Positions 8,950 through 17,400 of a stretch of 64,000 bases of DNA are shown here, in pieces. The first letter of the stretch is position 1; each line of letters starts with the position of its first letter. Position numbers and translations under genes: made by a program. The stretch lies in NCBI RefSeq assembly GCF_013408985.1, contig NZ_JACBZT010000001.1, positions 868,001 through 932,000 on the forward strand, read 5' to 3'. This DNA comes from Petropleomorpha daqingensis. GTDB taxonomy: Bacteria; Actinomycetota; Actinomycetes; Mycobacteriales; Geodermatophilaceae. The notes beneath the pieces are model-generated. The model was given only the letters and a program-made list of their open reading frames with translations, did no database searches and was not told the DNA's origin.

Positions 8950-9588
8950 TCAGGGCTCGCGGCGCGGGATCGGTTCGGTGTCCTGCCGGGCGACCGGCCG
9001 CGGCGGGCGTGGCTCCTCGTCACCCATCTCGTCACCGCCGTCACCGTTGTCGCCGGGGAAGAGCAGCTCGCTGATCTTGCGGTAGAGGACGTCGGCGCGG
9101 GGCAGGAAGGTCACCTCCGACAGCGCCTGGTGCTGGCCGGCGGACTCGATGCGGAAGGTGCCGTAGCCGAGCAGCTGGCCGAACGCGGTCTCCTGCCAGG
9201 TGAGGTCGGTGATCCGCCGCCGCGGCAGCAGGGTGACGGTGCGGACGATCACGCCGGAGGTCAGCAGCATGCGGCGCGGGCTGACGATGAAGTGGCGCAT
9301 GTACCACTCGGCCACGCGCAGCCCGAGGTAGCCGAGGCCGATCACCAGCAGGATCAACCCGGCGGCGCTGGAGAGGTGGTTGCTCGGGTCGAGCAGCAGC
9401 AGCCAGAACCCGACGACCAGCAGGGGCAGCGACTTGGCGACCGGCTCGGCCAGCGAGGCCCAGTGCCGGCGGGTGGCGATGATGACGTCCTCGCCGGGCA
9501 GCAGGTACTTGGCGACGTCCTTGCGCGCCCGGCGGCCCTCGTAGAGGGTGCGCGGCTCGCCGTCCGCGGACCGCCGCGGCTGGGTCAC
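8950..9588 (-). CDS. bacterial PH-domain membrane protein
   Basis: 212 residues from GTG 9588. Two hydrophobic helices (about residues 53-67 and 74-90) precede a bacterial pleckstrin-homology domain with HFIVSPRRMLLTSGVI and LLPRRRITDLTWQETAFGQLLGYGTFRIESAG, the typical bPH2 pattern. The tail is charged and low-complexity. Family members are membrane-anchored and of undefined biochemistry. A 52-residue membrane protein gene ends two bases before this start, so the two are probably one transcript. Confidence 0.85.
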   Translation of the reverse strand: MTQPRRSADGEPRTLYEGRRARKDVAKYLLPGEDVIIATRRHWASLAEPVAKSLPLLVVGFWLLLLDPSNHLSSAAGLILLVIGLGYLGLRVAEWYMRHFIVSPRRMLLTSGVIVRTVTLLPRRRITDLTWQETAFGQLLGYGTFRIESAGQHQALSEVTFLPRADVLYRKISELLFPGDNGDGGDEMGDEEPRPPRPVARQDTEPIPRREP

Positions 9589-9589
9589 G

Positions 9590-9748
9590 TCAGACGAGGG
9601 ACCCGACGAACGACGCCAGCGAGGACGCCGCGTTGCCGAGGGCCTCGCCCGCGCTCTTGACGAAGTCCGCGGAGCTCTGCGGGAACTTGATCACGTAGAA
9701 CACGACGAAGGCGACGACGAGCCAGATGATGATCTTCTTCAGGCTCAC
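9590..9748 (-). CDS. small single-pass membrane protein, 52 aa
   Basis: Three consecutive GTG codons (9754, 9751, 9748) follow a GGAGG. The spacing favours the last one and a 52-residue product. It has a lysine pair (LKK), then the membrane helix IIIWLVVAFVVFYVI, then an amphipathic Ala/Ser-rich tail. No function is recognised. It lies immediately upstream of, and in the same direction as, the PH-domain protein, suggesting a small membrane partner. Confidence 0.7.
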   Translation of the reverse strand: MSLKKIIIWLVVAFVVFYVIKFPQSSADFVKSAGEALGNAASSLASFVGSLV

Positions 9749-9846
9749 CACCACCTCCGCGTTCCCGGCGAGGTTCACCGGGGTGGCGAACCGCTTCGTC
9801 CCATGGGTAACACAGGTCCCACCCCGGGCCGGGGCGGCGCGCCGAC

Positions 9847-10470
9847 TTACTTGCCCGGCAGCAGGTGTTCGCTCGGTGGGCCGAGCGGCAGGTCGGGGTA
9901 GACGCGCTCGCGCAGGTCGAGCAGCTCGAGCTGCTCGGCGAGCAGCCACGCGGCGTTCATAGGCCACATGACCAGCCACAGCCACACGCCGTAGGCCTCA
10001 CCGACGAAGGCGGCGCGGTCGTCGGTGGTGGGCACGGCCCACAGCGGCGCCCGCTGGCCGGCGGCCTTCACGTCGACGGAGTTCTGGCCGCTGATCACCT
10101 CCCCGGGATCGAGGCCGGGCAGCCCGGCGTAGCCGCAGCCGACGCCGGTGCCGGGTTCCTCCGCGACCAGCACCAGCTCGGCGGATCCACCCAGCGGCGC
10201 CGGCCCGGCGGTGTCGACGACGATCGCCCGCGCACCCGGCTCGCCGCCCCAGGCCAGGCCGGTGAGGCTCCAGCCGTTGGGCATCGGGTCGGGCACCCAA
10301 GCCGGCACGCGTGCGTCGGCGGTCACCGCGGTGATCGCGTCGTGGGCGATGACCAGCGTGTGGTGCAGCGGCGTCACGGCGCCGTGCAGGTGGCACCAGG
10401 CCTGCGCGGTGGAACCGGGGCGCACGACCAGTTCCTCACCGCAGCGCGGACACACCGGGGCGACGCTCAT
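9847..10470 (-). CDS. DUF6758-like protein with N-terminal CxxC
   Basis: 207 residues. An N-terminal CPRCGEE with a following AWCHLHG suggests a zinc ribbon, and a globular domain follows rich in VPAWVPDPMPNGW-type segments. This resembles the DUF6758 family of uncharacterised actinobacterial proteins. There are no membrane spans beyond a Trp-rich helix (VWLWLVMWPMNAAWLL). The start ATG lies at 10470, and the Nudix gene runs divergently 66 bases away. Function is unknown. Confidence 0.7.
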   Translation of the reverse strand: MSVAPVCPRCGEELVVRPGSTAQAWCHLHGAVTPLHHTLVIAHDAITAVTADARVPAWVPDPMPNGWSLTGLAWGGEPGARAIVVDTAGPAPLGGSAELVLVAEEPGTGVGCGYAGLPGLDPGEVISGQNSVDVKAAGQRAPLWAVPTTDDRAAFVGEAYGVWLWLVMWPMNAAWLLAEQLELLDLRERVYPDLPLGPPSEHLLPGK

Positions 10471-10523
10471 CGGGGATCACGGTCCTGGGAGCGGCCGTTC
10501 CCGTCAAGCGCAGGACCTTTGCG

Positions 10524-10529
10524 TAGCGT
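10524..10529 (+). promoter_or_regulatory. -10 element TAGCGT for the Nudix gene
   Basis: TAGCGT ends 7 nt before GTG 10537, fitting leaderless transcription and deciding between GTG 10537 and GTG 10528, since the latter overlaps the hexamer. Confidence 0.55.
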
Positions 10530-10536
10530 GCCCAGC

Positions 10537-10965
10537 GTGCCGGATCACGGGGTCGCCCCCAGCCCGCGGGTGCCGTGCGTGGGCGCCGTGGTGCGGGACG
10601 ACGCCGGCCGGCTGCTGCTGATCCGCCGCGGGCACGAGCCGAGCCGGGGGCTGTGGTCGCTGCCCGGCGGGCGAGTGGAGCCCGGCGAGACGCTGGAGGC
10701 CGCCGTCGTCCGGGAGGTGCGTGAGGAGACCGGGCTCGACGTGCGGGTCGGCGCCCCGGTCGGGTCGGTGCTCATCCCCGCCGGGGCGGTCGACTACGAC
10801 GTCACCGACTTCGCCTGCACGCCGCTCGACCCGGCCACCCTGCCCACCGCGGGGGACGACGCCGACGACGTCGCCTGGGTCGACGCGACCGCCCTCGACG
10901 GGTTGGCCTGCACGCCCCGGCTCGTGGAGACCCTCCGCGAGTGGGGCGTGCTGCCCCTCCCCTGA
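10537..10965 (+). CDS. Nudix hydrolase
   Basis: 142 residues. The Nudix box spans about residues 47-69 with the key residues in place (GGRVEPGET...REVREETGL), giving the REXXEE metal site for hydrolysis of nucleoside diphosphate-linked compounds. The N-terminal VPCVGAVVRDDAGRLLLIRR strand is typical of MutT/ADP-ribose-type enzymes. Substrate cannot be assigned. It ends one base before the convergent MaoC gene. Confidence 0.88.
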   Translation: MPDHGVAPSPRVPCVGAVVRDDAGRLLLIRRGHEPSRGLWSLPGGRVEPGETLEAAVVREVREETGLDVRVGAPVGSVLIPAGAVDYDVTDFACTPLDPATLPTAGDDADDVAWVDATALDGLACTPRLVETLREWGVLPLP

Positions 10966-10966
10966 C

Positions 10967-11476
10967 CTACTGCTTGCGGACCGGCTCGGGGCGACCGGGC
11001 TGCTCGCCGCCGCGGGCCTCGCCGTACGAGCGCTTCGGGACCATGACCTTGCGCCGGAAGATGCAGACGACGGTGCCGTCCTGCTTGTAGCCGATCGTCT
11101 CGACGTGCACGACCCCGCGGTCGTCCTTGGACTTGGACTCGGTCTTGTCCAGGACGGTCGTCTCGCCGTAGATCGTGTCGCCGTGGAACGTCGGGGCGAC
11201 GTGCCGCAGCGACTCGATCTCCAGGTTGGCGATCGCCTTGCCCGAGACGTCCGGGACGCTCATGCCGAGCAGCAGCGAGTAGATGTAGTTGCCGACGACG
11301 ACGTTCTTGCCGAAGTCGGTGGTCTCCTCCGCGTAGTGCGCGTCCAGGTGCAGCGGGTGGTGGTTCATCGTGATGAGGCAGAACAGGTGGTCGTCGTACT
11401 CGGTGACGGTCTTGCCGGGCCAGTGCTTGTAGACGGCCCCGACCTCGAACTCCTCGTAGTACCGACCGAACTGCAC
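10967..11476 (-). CDS. MaoC-family (hot-dog) dehydratase
   Basis: 169 residues from GTG 11476, preceded by a strong AGGAGG. This is a single hot-dog domain of the MaoC/enoyl-CoA hydratase 2 type: FGRYYEEFEVGAVY at the start, HHPLHLDAHYAEETTDFG carrying the hydratase motif, then GNYIYSLLLGMSV and APTFHGDTIYGETTVLDK. The usual catalytic Asp before the PLH segment appears as MNHHPLH, a variant also found in mesaconyl-type relatives. It probably hydrates or dehydrates a CoA thioester. The upstream region carries two inverted repeats (separate entry). Confidence 0.85.
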   Translation of the reverse strand: MQFGRYYEEFEVGAVYKHWPGKTVTEYDDHLFCLITMNHHPLHLDAHYAEETTDFGKNVVVGNYIYSLLLGMSVPDVSGKAIANLEIESLRHVAPTFHGDTIYGETTVLDKTESKSKDDRGVVHVETIGYKQDGTVVCIFRRKVMVPKRSYGEARGGEQPGRPEPVRKQ

Positions 11477-11492
11477 GATTCCTCCTGGTTCC

Positions 11493-11533
11493 CAGGTCAA
11501 CGGGCTGCTGACCTGCCTGATACCACGGTGGTA
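11493..11533. promoter_or_regulatory. two operator-like inverted repeats upstream of the MaoC gene
   Basis: CAGGTCA-N9-TGACCTG (11493-11515) and TACCAC-g-GTGGTA (11521-11533) lie 17-57 bases upstream of the MaoC start. Both arm pairs are perfect. The arrangement fits a TetR- or GntR-type operator over the promoter, but no regulator gene is adjacent. Confidence 0.45.
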
Positions 11534-11549
11534 CCACGTCACGCCTCGT

Positions 11550-11680
11550 CCACGGCCTACTGGTCCGGTCCTCGACGTCCGACACGAGGTGCCCGAGGCG
11601 CTCGGCGACCGCCACCACCGACTCATCGGCCGCCAGCAGCACACTCGCACAGTGGTGCTGCAGGTCGCGGCTGGTGGTCC
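11550..11680 (-). pseudogene. tyrosine recombinase (integrase) C-terminal remnant
   Basis: Read on the minus strand, the fragment encodes SRDLQHHCASVLLAADESV followed by VAVAERLGH and VEDRTSRPW. This matches the C-terminal box of phage-type integrases, where the usual form is HDLRHHxAS...GESVxxVxxRLGH, then the Tyr region and an EDRTR tail. The Arg of the HxLRH box is Gln, the stretch between RLGH and EDRT that should hold the catalytic Tyr is missing, and no catalytic N-terminal half is present upstream. It is therefore a decayed fragment of a former integrative element. The 3' end runs toward the MaoC promoter. Confidence 0.55.
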
Positions 11681-11683
11681 CGC

Positions 11684-12193
11684 CCCGCCCGGCCGCGCCC
11701 CGGGTGATCACCCCATCACAGCCGGTGAGACGACTCGACCCCCCTGACAGCAGCAGGGTCTTTGGTCCGTTCTTGCTGTGCTCGGCCTGGGAGTACGAAA
11801 GGCGCCGCGCACGACACCCCCGGGAGGCGACGTTGCCCGAGTCCCCTCGCCTGGCGCGCCCACCCAGCCGCGCACCGCCGGTGACCACCAGCCCGCCCCA
11901 ACTGCGGGCAGACATGGAACCACGTCCCGGTCATTGCCCGACCAGGACGTGGTCATCGGATCCGCCATCGCCCCGCATGAAGGACCTGGGAACCCGTTTC
12001 GGGATCGTAGGTCCTCGCCCATCGGACGACCAGGGCTGCGCTGCGCGCACCGGCCTGTCCTCGGAGGGCCTGACAGCGAACGCGACGGGGCCGGCTGTAC
12101 GAGGCCGACGTCCAGGATGCGACCCCGCACGGCCGGCCCCGCCCGTCCGCCACCGTCCAGGCATGTAGAGCGCCATCGCCAAGGGAGAGAAAG
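11684..12193. other. about 500 bases without a supported gene
   Basis: Several open frames cross this stretch on both strands, but none has a ribosome site, a recognisable domain or normal actinobacterial codon bias. It holds the 33-nt hairpin at 11982-12014 and the 5' region of the secreted protein gene. Together with the recombinase fragment it looks like decayed horizontally acquired DNA. Confidence 0.5.
11982..12014. repeat. 33-nt near-perfect hairpin
   Basis: GGACCT at 11982 pairs with AGGTCC ending at 12014, and inside it AACCCG-ttt-CGGGAT folds on. Thirteen of 15 positions pair, one of them G-T, with a TTT loop at 11997-11999. It lies 180 bases upstream of the secreted protein start and has no T-tract, so a regulator site or an RNA element is as likely as a terminator. 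Confidence 0.5.
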
Positions 12194-13882
12194 ATGAGCG
12201 CATCAGCCGTGAAGAGCAACGGTCGGCGCCCAGCCGGTCGACGAGTCCACCGCTTCCTTCGCGGGAGGCGCACATGGGAGGTGCTGGCGGCCGCCTTCGC
12301 CGCCGTGCTCGCCATGGTCGTCGCCATCCCCGCAGCCCACGCCGTCCATGACACAGGTGCGTTCGAGCTGGACGGCGACGCGACCAACGGCGCCACCCCC
12401 GGCGACGACTGGGACAACGTCTGCCACCAGGTCCTGGGCAACGACTGCTCCACGACCAGCAACACGACCGGTGCGACCGCGGTCGACTGGGTCGCAGAAT
12501 CGAACCTGAACGCCTCCATCTTCACCGGCGGCGGGTCGAAGGACCCGCAGGACGTCAGCAGCTGGAACTGGAAGGACGGCGCAGGCGGCCTGCCGGACAA
12601 GGACAACCTGCTGCACAGCTTCGCGGCGCGCTACACCACGAGCGCCGGGGACGTGTTGTTCTTCGGGTCCGACCGTCGGGACAACAGCGGCGACGCCCAG
12701 CAGGGCTTCTGGTTCTTCCAGAACCGGATCACCCTGACCGGGAGCACGAGCGGCGGCTTCAACGGTGTGCACAAGACCGGTGACGTGCTGGTGGTCAGCG
12801 ACTTCAGCAACGGCGGCACGACGTCCACGATCACGGTGTACTCGTGGGACCCGTCCTGCACGAAGACGACCGGTAGCACGGTTGGCACCTGCGGTGACGC
12901 GAACCTCCGGATCAAGGGGACGTCGACCTCGGCCAACTGCGCGAGCGCGGGCGCCAACGACCAGTTCTGCGGCATCGTCAACCCGACGACGATCACGATG
13001 CCGTGGTCGTTCACGGACAAGAGCGGAACCGCGAACAACCAGGCTCTGAACGGGGAGTTCTACGAGGGCGGGGTCAACCTGACGGCCCTCGGCCTGGGCG
13101 GAACGTGCTTCGCCTCGGTGAGCGCGGAGACGCGGTCGTCCACGTCCACCACGGCGGTGCTGAAGGACTTCGTCCTCGGCGGGTTCGGCCAGTGCCAGAC
13201 CACCGTGACCACCACGCCTTCGGCGGCCACCGTCTCGGTCGGCTCCCAGGTCACCGACAGCGCCACCGTCACGGTCAGCGGCGTCAGCACCTGGAGCGGC
13301 AGCCTGGCCTTCTCGCTGTGCGGTCCGCTGTCCTCGGCAGCCGGATGCGCCACCGGCGGCACGCCGGTCGGCTCCGCTCTCAACATCAGCAACGCCACCC
13401 CGCAACCCATCTCCTCGTCCGCGACGACGGTGACCGCCGTGGGCACCTACTGCTGGCGGGCCGACTTCACGCCCAGCGCCGCGTCGCTGGCGGCCGGGGT
13501 CGGGGCCGGCTCCGACGGGTCCACCACCGAGTGCTTCACGGTGACGGGGCCCCCGACGCTGAGCTCGGCGCAGTCGTTCATCCCGAACGACCGTGCCACC
13601 GTGACCGCGCCGGCGGGCAGCACGACCGTGACCGGCAGCGTGACGTTCGCGGTGTTCGAGAACAATGGCTGCACCGGGACCGCCATCTACACGCAGACGG
13701 TGCCGGTCAGCGGTACCTCACCGCAGACCGTGTCGACGACGAACACCACGGTCTCCACGACGGCGGCGAACGTCTCGTGGCGGCTGAGCTTCACCAGCAC
13801 CGATCCGACGCAGGACAACGTCCCCGCCACCTGCAACGAGGCGACGACGCTGACGATCGACAACGACCTGTCGACTCCCTGA
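12194..13882 (+). CDS. secreted protein with C-terminal Ig-like domains
   Basis: 562 residues. ATG 12194 follows AAGGGAGAG. The N-terminus has an Arg-rich head, a hydrophobic core (LAAAFAAVLAMVVAIPA) and an AHA cleavage site after about residue 50. The first 280 residues include FELDGDATNG, SKDPQDVSSWNW, DKDNLLHSFAARY and GFWFFQNR, a pattern I recall from secreted surface proteins of many bacteria, without known activity. Two Ser/Thr-rich beta-sandwich segments follow (about 330-450 and 455-560), each with a Cys pair. No sortase motif is seen. The gene is visibly richer in A and T than its neighbours and lies beside an integrase remnant, suggesting acquisition. Confidence 0.8.
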   Translation: MSASAVKSNGRRPAGRRVHRFLRGRRTWEVLAAAFAAVLAMVVAIPAAHAVHDTGAFELDGDATNGATPGDDWDNVCHQVLGNDCSTTSNTTGATAVDWVAESNLNASIFTGGGSKDPQDVSSWNWKDGAGGLPDKDNLLHSFAARYTTSAGDVLFFGSDRRDNSGDAQQGFWFFQNRITLTGSTSGGFNGVHKTGDVLVVSDFSNGGTTSTITVYSWDPSCTKTTGSTVGTCGDANLRIKGTSTSANCASAGANDQFCGIVNPTTITMPWSFTDKSGTANNQALNGEFYEGGVNLTALGLGGTCFASVSAETRSSTSTTAVLKDFVLGGFGQCQTTVTTTPSAATVSVGSQVTDSATVTVSGVSTWSGSLAFSLCGPLSSAAGCATGGTPVGSALNISNATPQPISSSATTVTAVGTYCWRADFTPSAASLAAGVGAGSDGSTTECFTVTGPPTLSSAQSFIPNDRATVTAPAGSTTVTGSVTFAVFENNGCTGTAIYTQTVPVSGTSPQTVSTTNTTVSTTAANVSWRLSFTSTDPTQDNVPATCNEATTLTIDNDLSTP

Positions 13883-13913
13883 TCGCGCTCATCCACCACT
13901 AGGAGGCACAACG

Positions 13914-13936
13914 AGGGGGCTGGTCGACTGCCCCCT
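13914..13936. terminator. hairpin downstream of the secreted protein gene
   Basis: The stem GGGGGC/GCCCCC, plus an A-T pair, encloses a 9-nt loop that is itself partly palindromic (GTCGAC). It begins 32 bases after the stop codon and sits between convergent genes. Confidence 0.6.
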
Positions 13937-13948
13937 GGCCCATCGTTC

Positions 13949-13980
13949 GCGGGGGCGCCCGGTCCGTCGGGCGCCCCCGC
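13949..13980. terminator. strong bidirectional terminator hairpin
   Basis: A perfect 13-bp stem (GCGGGGGCGCCCG with its complement) and a 6-nt loop GTCCGT. It lies between the convergent secreted protein and WXG100 genes, well placed to stop both transcripts. It has no T-tract, as is common in actinobacteria. Confidence 0.75.
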
Positions 13981-14022
13981 CGTCGTCGCCCGACCGGGGT
14001 TCTCCCGGCCGGGCGGAGGCGC

Positions 14023-14316
14023 TCACAGCATCGCGCCGATGCGCGCGGCCATGTCCGCCTCGTGCTGCTGGTAGGACGCGGCCACGTTGGTCAGCAGTCC
14101 GCCCATGCCGGTGAGCGCGTCGGCCACACCCTGCGCCGACAGCCGCCACTGCTCGTAGAGCTCGCTGAACTTCACGGCCGCCTGGCTGTCGGTCCAGCCG
14201 TCGAGCACCGAGGTGTTGATGCTGCTGGACAGGCTGGCCTGCCGGCCGGTGGCGTCGGCGGCCTCGGCCCGGCACTGCCCGGCCATCGACTGCAGGGTCG
14301 CGATGTCGACCTTCAC
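14023..14316 (-). CDS. WXG100-family protein (ESAT-6-like)
   Basis: 97 residues, the normal WXG100 length, forming a helical hairpin. The turn motif is W41-T-D rather than W-x-G. A YxxxE signal (Y82-QQH-E86) stands near the C-terminus, as in type VII substrates. The conserved pattern AAVKFSELYEQW follows the turn. The start ATG 14316 is preceded by GGAGGACCC. It is divergent from the FHA-FtsK ATPase, its presumed translocase. It is probably exported as a dimer. No second esx gene is adjacent, so a homodimer is expected. Confidence 0.85.
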   Translation of the reverse strand: MKVDIATLQSMAGQCRAEAADATGRQASLSSSINTSVLDGWTDSQAAVKFSELYEQWRLSAQGVADALTGMGGLLTNVAASYQQHEADMAARIGAML

Positions 14317-14387
14317 GGGTCCTCCTCCGATCCGGGTCCGTCCCGGTCGGTGCGGACGTTAGGTCGCCGCGAGGGCTCGTCCCCCGC

Positions 14388-14418
14388 GTTGTCCACAGAC
14401 CCACTGGTTTTCCACAGA
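14388..14418 (+). repeat. direct repeat of DnaA-box-like 12-mers
   Basis: GTTGTCCACAGA (14388-14399) and GTTTTCCACAGA (14407-14418) match at 11 of 12 positions with a 19-bp period. The first contains TTGTCCACA, the actinobacterial DnaA-box form, and the second contains TTTTCCACA. They lie in the 151-bp divergent promoter region between the WXG100 and FtsK genes. Confidence 0.55.
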
Positions 14419-14467
14419 ACCACCGACGGCGGCCCGCCGAGGTCCCAGCGCGAGTGACCATGCCCGG

Positions 14468-17400
14468 GTGATCCAGCCGTCCGCGACCCCCGGCCCCGCC
14501 CGCTGCTGGACCGTGGTCTCGGTCGACGGCGCCGTCGACGTGGAGGTCCTCGCGGCCGACGACGAGCCGTTGGGACGCGTACTCGCCGTGCTCTCCGACG
14601 CGCTGGGGATCGCCGTCCCGGGCCTCTGGTCGGGATCGACCCGCTTGCCCGATGACCTGCCGCTGAGCGCCCCGGCGCTCGCCCACGGGAGCGTGCTCGG
14701 TCTCGGCCGCCCGGGGCCGCGGGCCGACCCGGCCGAACGCACCAGCGCCCTCGAACTGCACGTGGTGGGAGGTCCGGAGGCCGGCCGCACCGCGCCGCTG
14801 GACCAGGGCCGGCACGTGCTGGGCCGGGGTGCGGAGGCGTCGGTACGGCTCGACGATCCCGACGTCTCGCGTCGGCACGCGCAGGTCACCATCGGTGCGG
14901 GGCACATCGCGGTGCACGACCTCGGCTCGACCAACGGCAGCCGGCTGGACGACGAGCCGCTCGGCAGCACTCCCCGCGCGTGGCCGAACGGCGCCGTGCT
15001 GCGCATCGGGTCGTCCGCGCTGACCGTCCGCGGCCCGGAGGGGGGCCCGGCGTCGCTCGAGCCGGCGGCCGGCGGTCGGCTGCGGTTGCGACCCCCGGCG
15101 CGGATCATCGCCCCACGGCCGGAGGTCGCCGTCGAGTTCCCCCGACCGCCCGCGCCGCCGCCTCGGCGCCGGTTGGCCTGGGTCGCGATCGGGCTGCCCG
15201 CCATCGCCGGCGTGCTCATGGCCTGGCTGATGCACGCCCCGCAGTTCCTGTTCTTCGGGCTGCTCAGCCCCGTGGTCGCGCTGGGCACCTGGGGGTCCGA
15301 GCGCTGGTGGGGACGGCGCGACGGCCGAGTCAGCACCGCCGCGCACGCCGCGGCGGTGCTCGACGCGGAGGCCCGGCTCGCCGACGCGCTGGCGGCGGAC
15401 CGGCGCAACGCCCAGGCAGCCTGGCCGGATCTCGCGACGCTGACGACCGCGACCCGCCGCCGCACGTCCCGGATCTGGGAGCGCCGGCGCGCCGATGTCG
15501 ACGCGCTGCAGATCCGGATCGGCACCGGTCACGGGCTCGGTCGAGTGGTCCGGGTGTCGGCCGAGGGCACCCGTCACCCGGAACCGGTCGAAGACCTGCC
15601 CGTCGTCGTCGATCTGCGCAACGACGGCGGCCTGGCGGTCGTCGGCCCGCGCGCCCGGGCCACCGGGGTTCTCGCCGCGGCGGTGGCGCAGGTGGCGGCA
15701 CTGCACGGCCCCGACGAGGTGCAGCTGGCACTGGTCGCGGGAGCCAACCGCCTGCGCGACTGGGACTGGGTCCGCTGGCTGCCCCACGTGCGGCACACCG
15801 ACATCGGCGCCGACCGGGCCGCGGCCGACGAGGACCTCCTCCGCTGGATCTCCGCCCAGGTCGCCGGGCGCCGAGCTGCCGGTGCGGCCGACCGGGTGAC
15901 CCCGCCATGGCTGGTCGTCGTCGTCGACCGCCCGGTCGACGCACGGGTGGCCGCCTTCCTGCGGGACGGCCGGTCGGCCGGGGTCGTCGTCCTCACCTCG
16001 GCGGAGACGGCCGACCAGCTGCCCGTGCCGGTCGAAGCCGCCCTGCACCTCGGCGGCGAGACCGGCGACCTCGCGGTCCTGCGGCGGACGTCAGCGCCCG
16101 AGCGGACGGGGGTGGTCGTCGACCGGCTGCCACGATCCACGGCCGCGGCGCTGGCTCGCGATCTCGCCCTGCTCGAGCCGGCCGGGACCGCGGCGACGCT
16201 CCCCCGGACCGTCCGGCTGCTCGAGCTGCCGCCCGTCGCACTGTCCCTGGACGACGACGAGCGGCTCGCCGGCAGCTGGAGCCGGGCGCGCGACTCGCTG
16301 GTCGCCACGGTCGGCCGCACGGCCGACGGGCCGGCCCGCATCGACCTCTGCCGGCAGGGGCCGCACGCCCTCGTGGCCGGCACGACCGGCTCGGGGAAGT
16401 CCGAGCTGCTGCAGACCCTGATCGCGTCGCTCGCGCTGACGCACCCACCGGACCGCTGCTCGTTCCTGCTCGTCGACTACAAGGGCGGCGCCGCCTTCGC
16501 CGACGCGGTCCACCTGCCGCACACCGTCGGCCTGCTCACCGATCTGGACGGTGCCTCGACGCAGCGGGCGTTGCGCGCGCTCGGGGCCGAGCTCACCCGG
16601 CGCGAGGCACTGCTGGCCGCGCACGGCGTCGCGGACCTCACCGCCCTGCCCGACGACATCGAGCTCGCCCGGCTGGTCATCGTCGTGGACGAGTTCGCCA
16701 CGTTGGCCGAGGAGCACCCGACGTTCGTGCCGGGTCTGGTGGGCATCGCGCAGCGGGGCCGCTCGCTCGGCGTGCACCTGGTCCTCGCGACGCAGCGGCC
16801 CGGCGGCGTCGTCTCGCCGGAGATCCGGGCGAACTGCTCGCTGCGGATCTGCCTGCGCACCACCGACGAGGCCGACTCGCGCGACGTGCTCGGGACGAGC
16901 CAGGCGGCCTTCCTGCCGGTCGACGTCCCCGGCCGGGCCTTCGTCCGGACGGGCACGACGACGCCGGTGGAGATCCAGGTGGCGCGGGTGTCCACCGCCC
17001 CGGGCCGCGCGACGGGCGTGGAGGTCCGGCGGTGGGCGTGGCCGCTGCCCCGGACGCAGCCGGCGGACCGTCCGACCGGCGGCGACGGCGACCTCGCCCG
17101 GCTGGCCCGGGCGCTGCGTCGGCACGCCGGGACGAGCCGGATCGGCGCGCCGCACCGCCCGTGGCTGCTGCCGCTGCCCGCCCGCCTGACCACCGACCAG
17201 CTCGCCGGCTCCGGTCCCCGGCTGCGCATCGGGCTGGTCGACCGGCCCGACGCGCAGGCGCAGGAGCCGCTCGAGCTCGACCTCACCGAGGGCGGCGGGT
17301 GGCTCGCGGTGGGCGGTCCTCGCAGCGGCCGGACGACGCTGCTGCGAACCGTCCTGGCCGAGGCGGTCTCCGCTCGGGGCCCCGACGAGCTGCACGTGCA

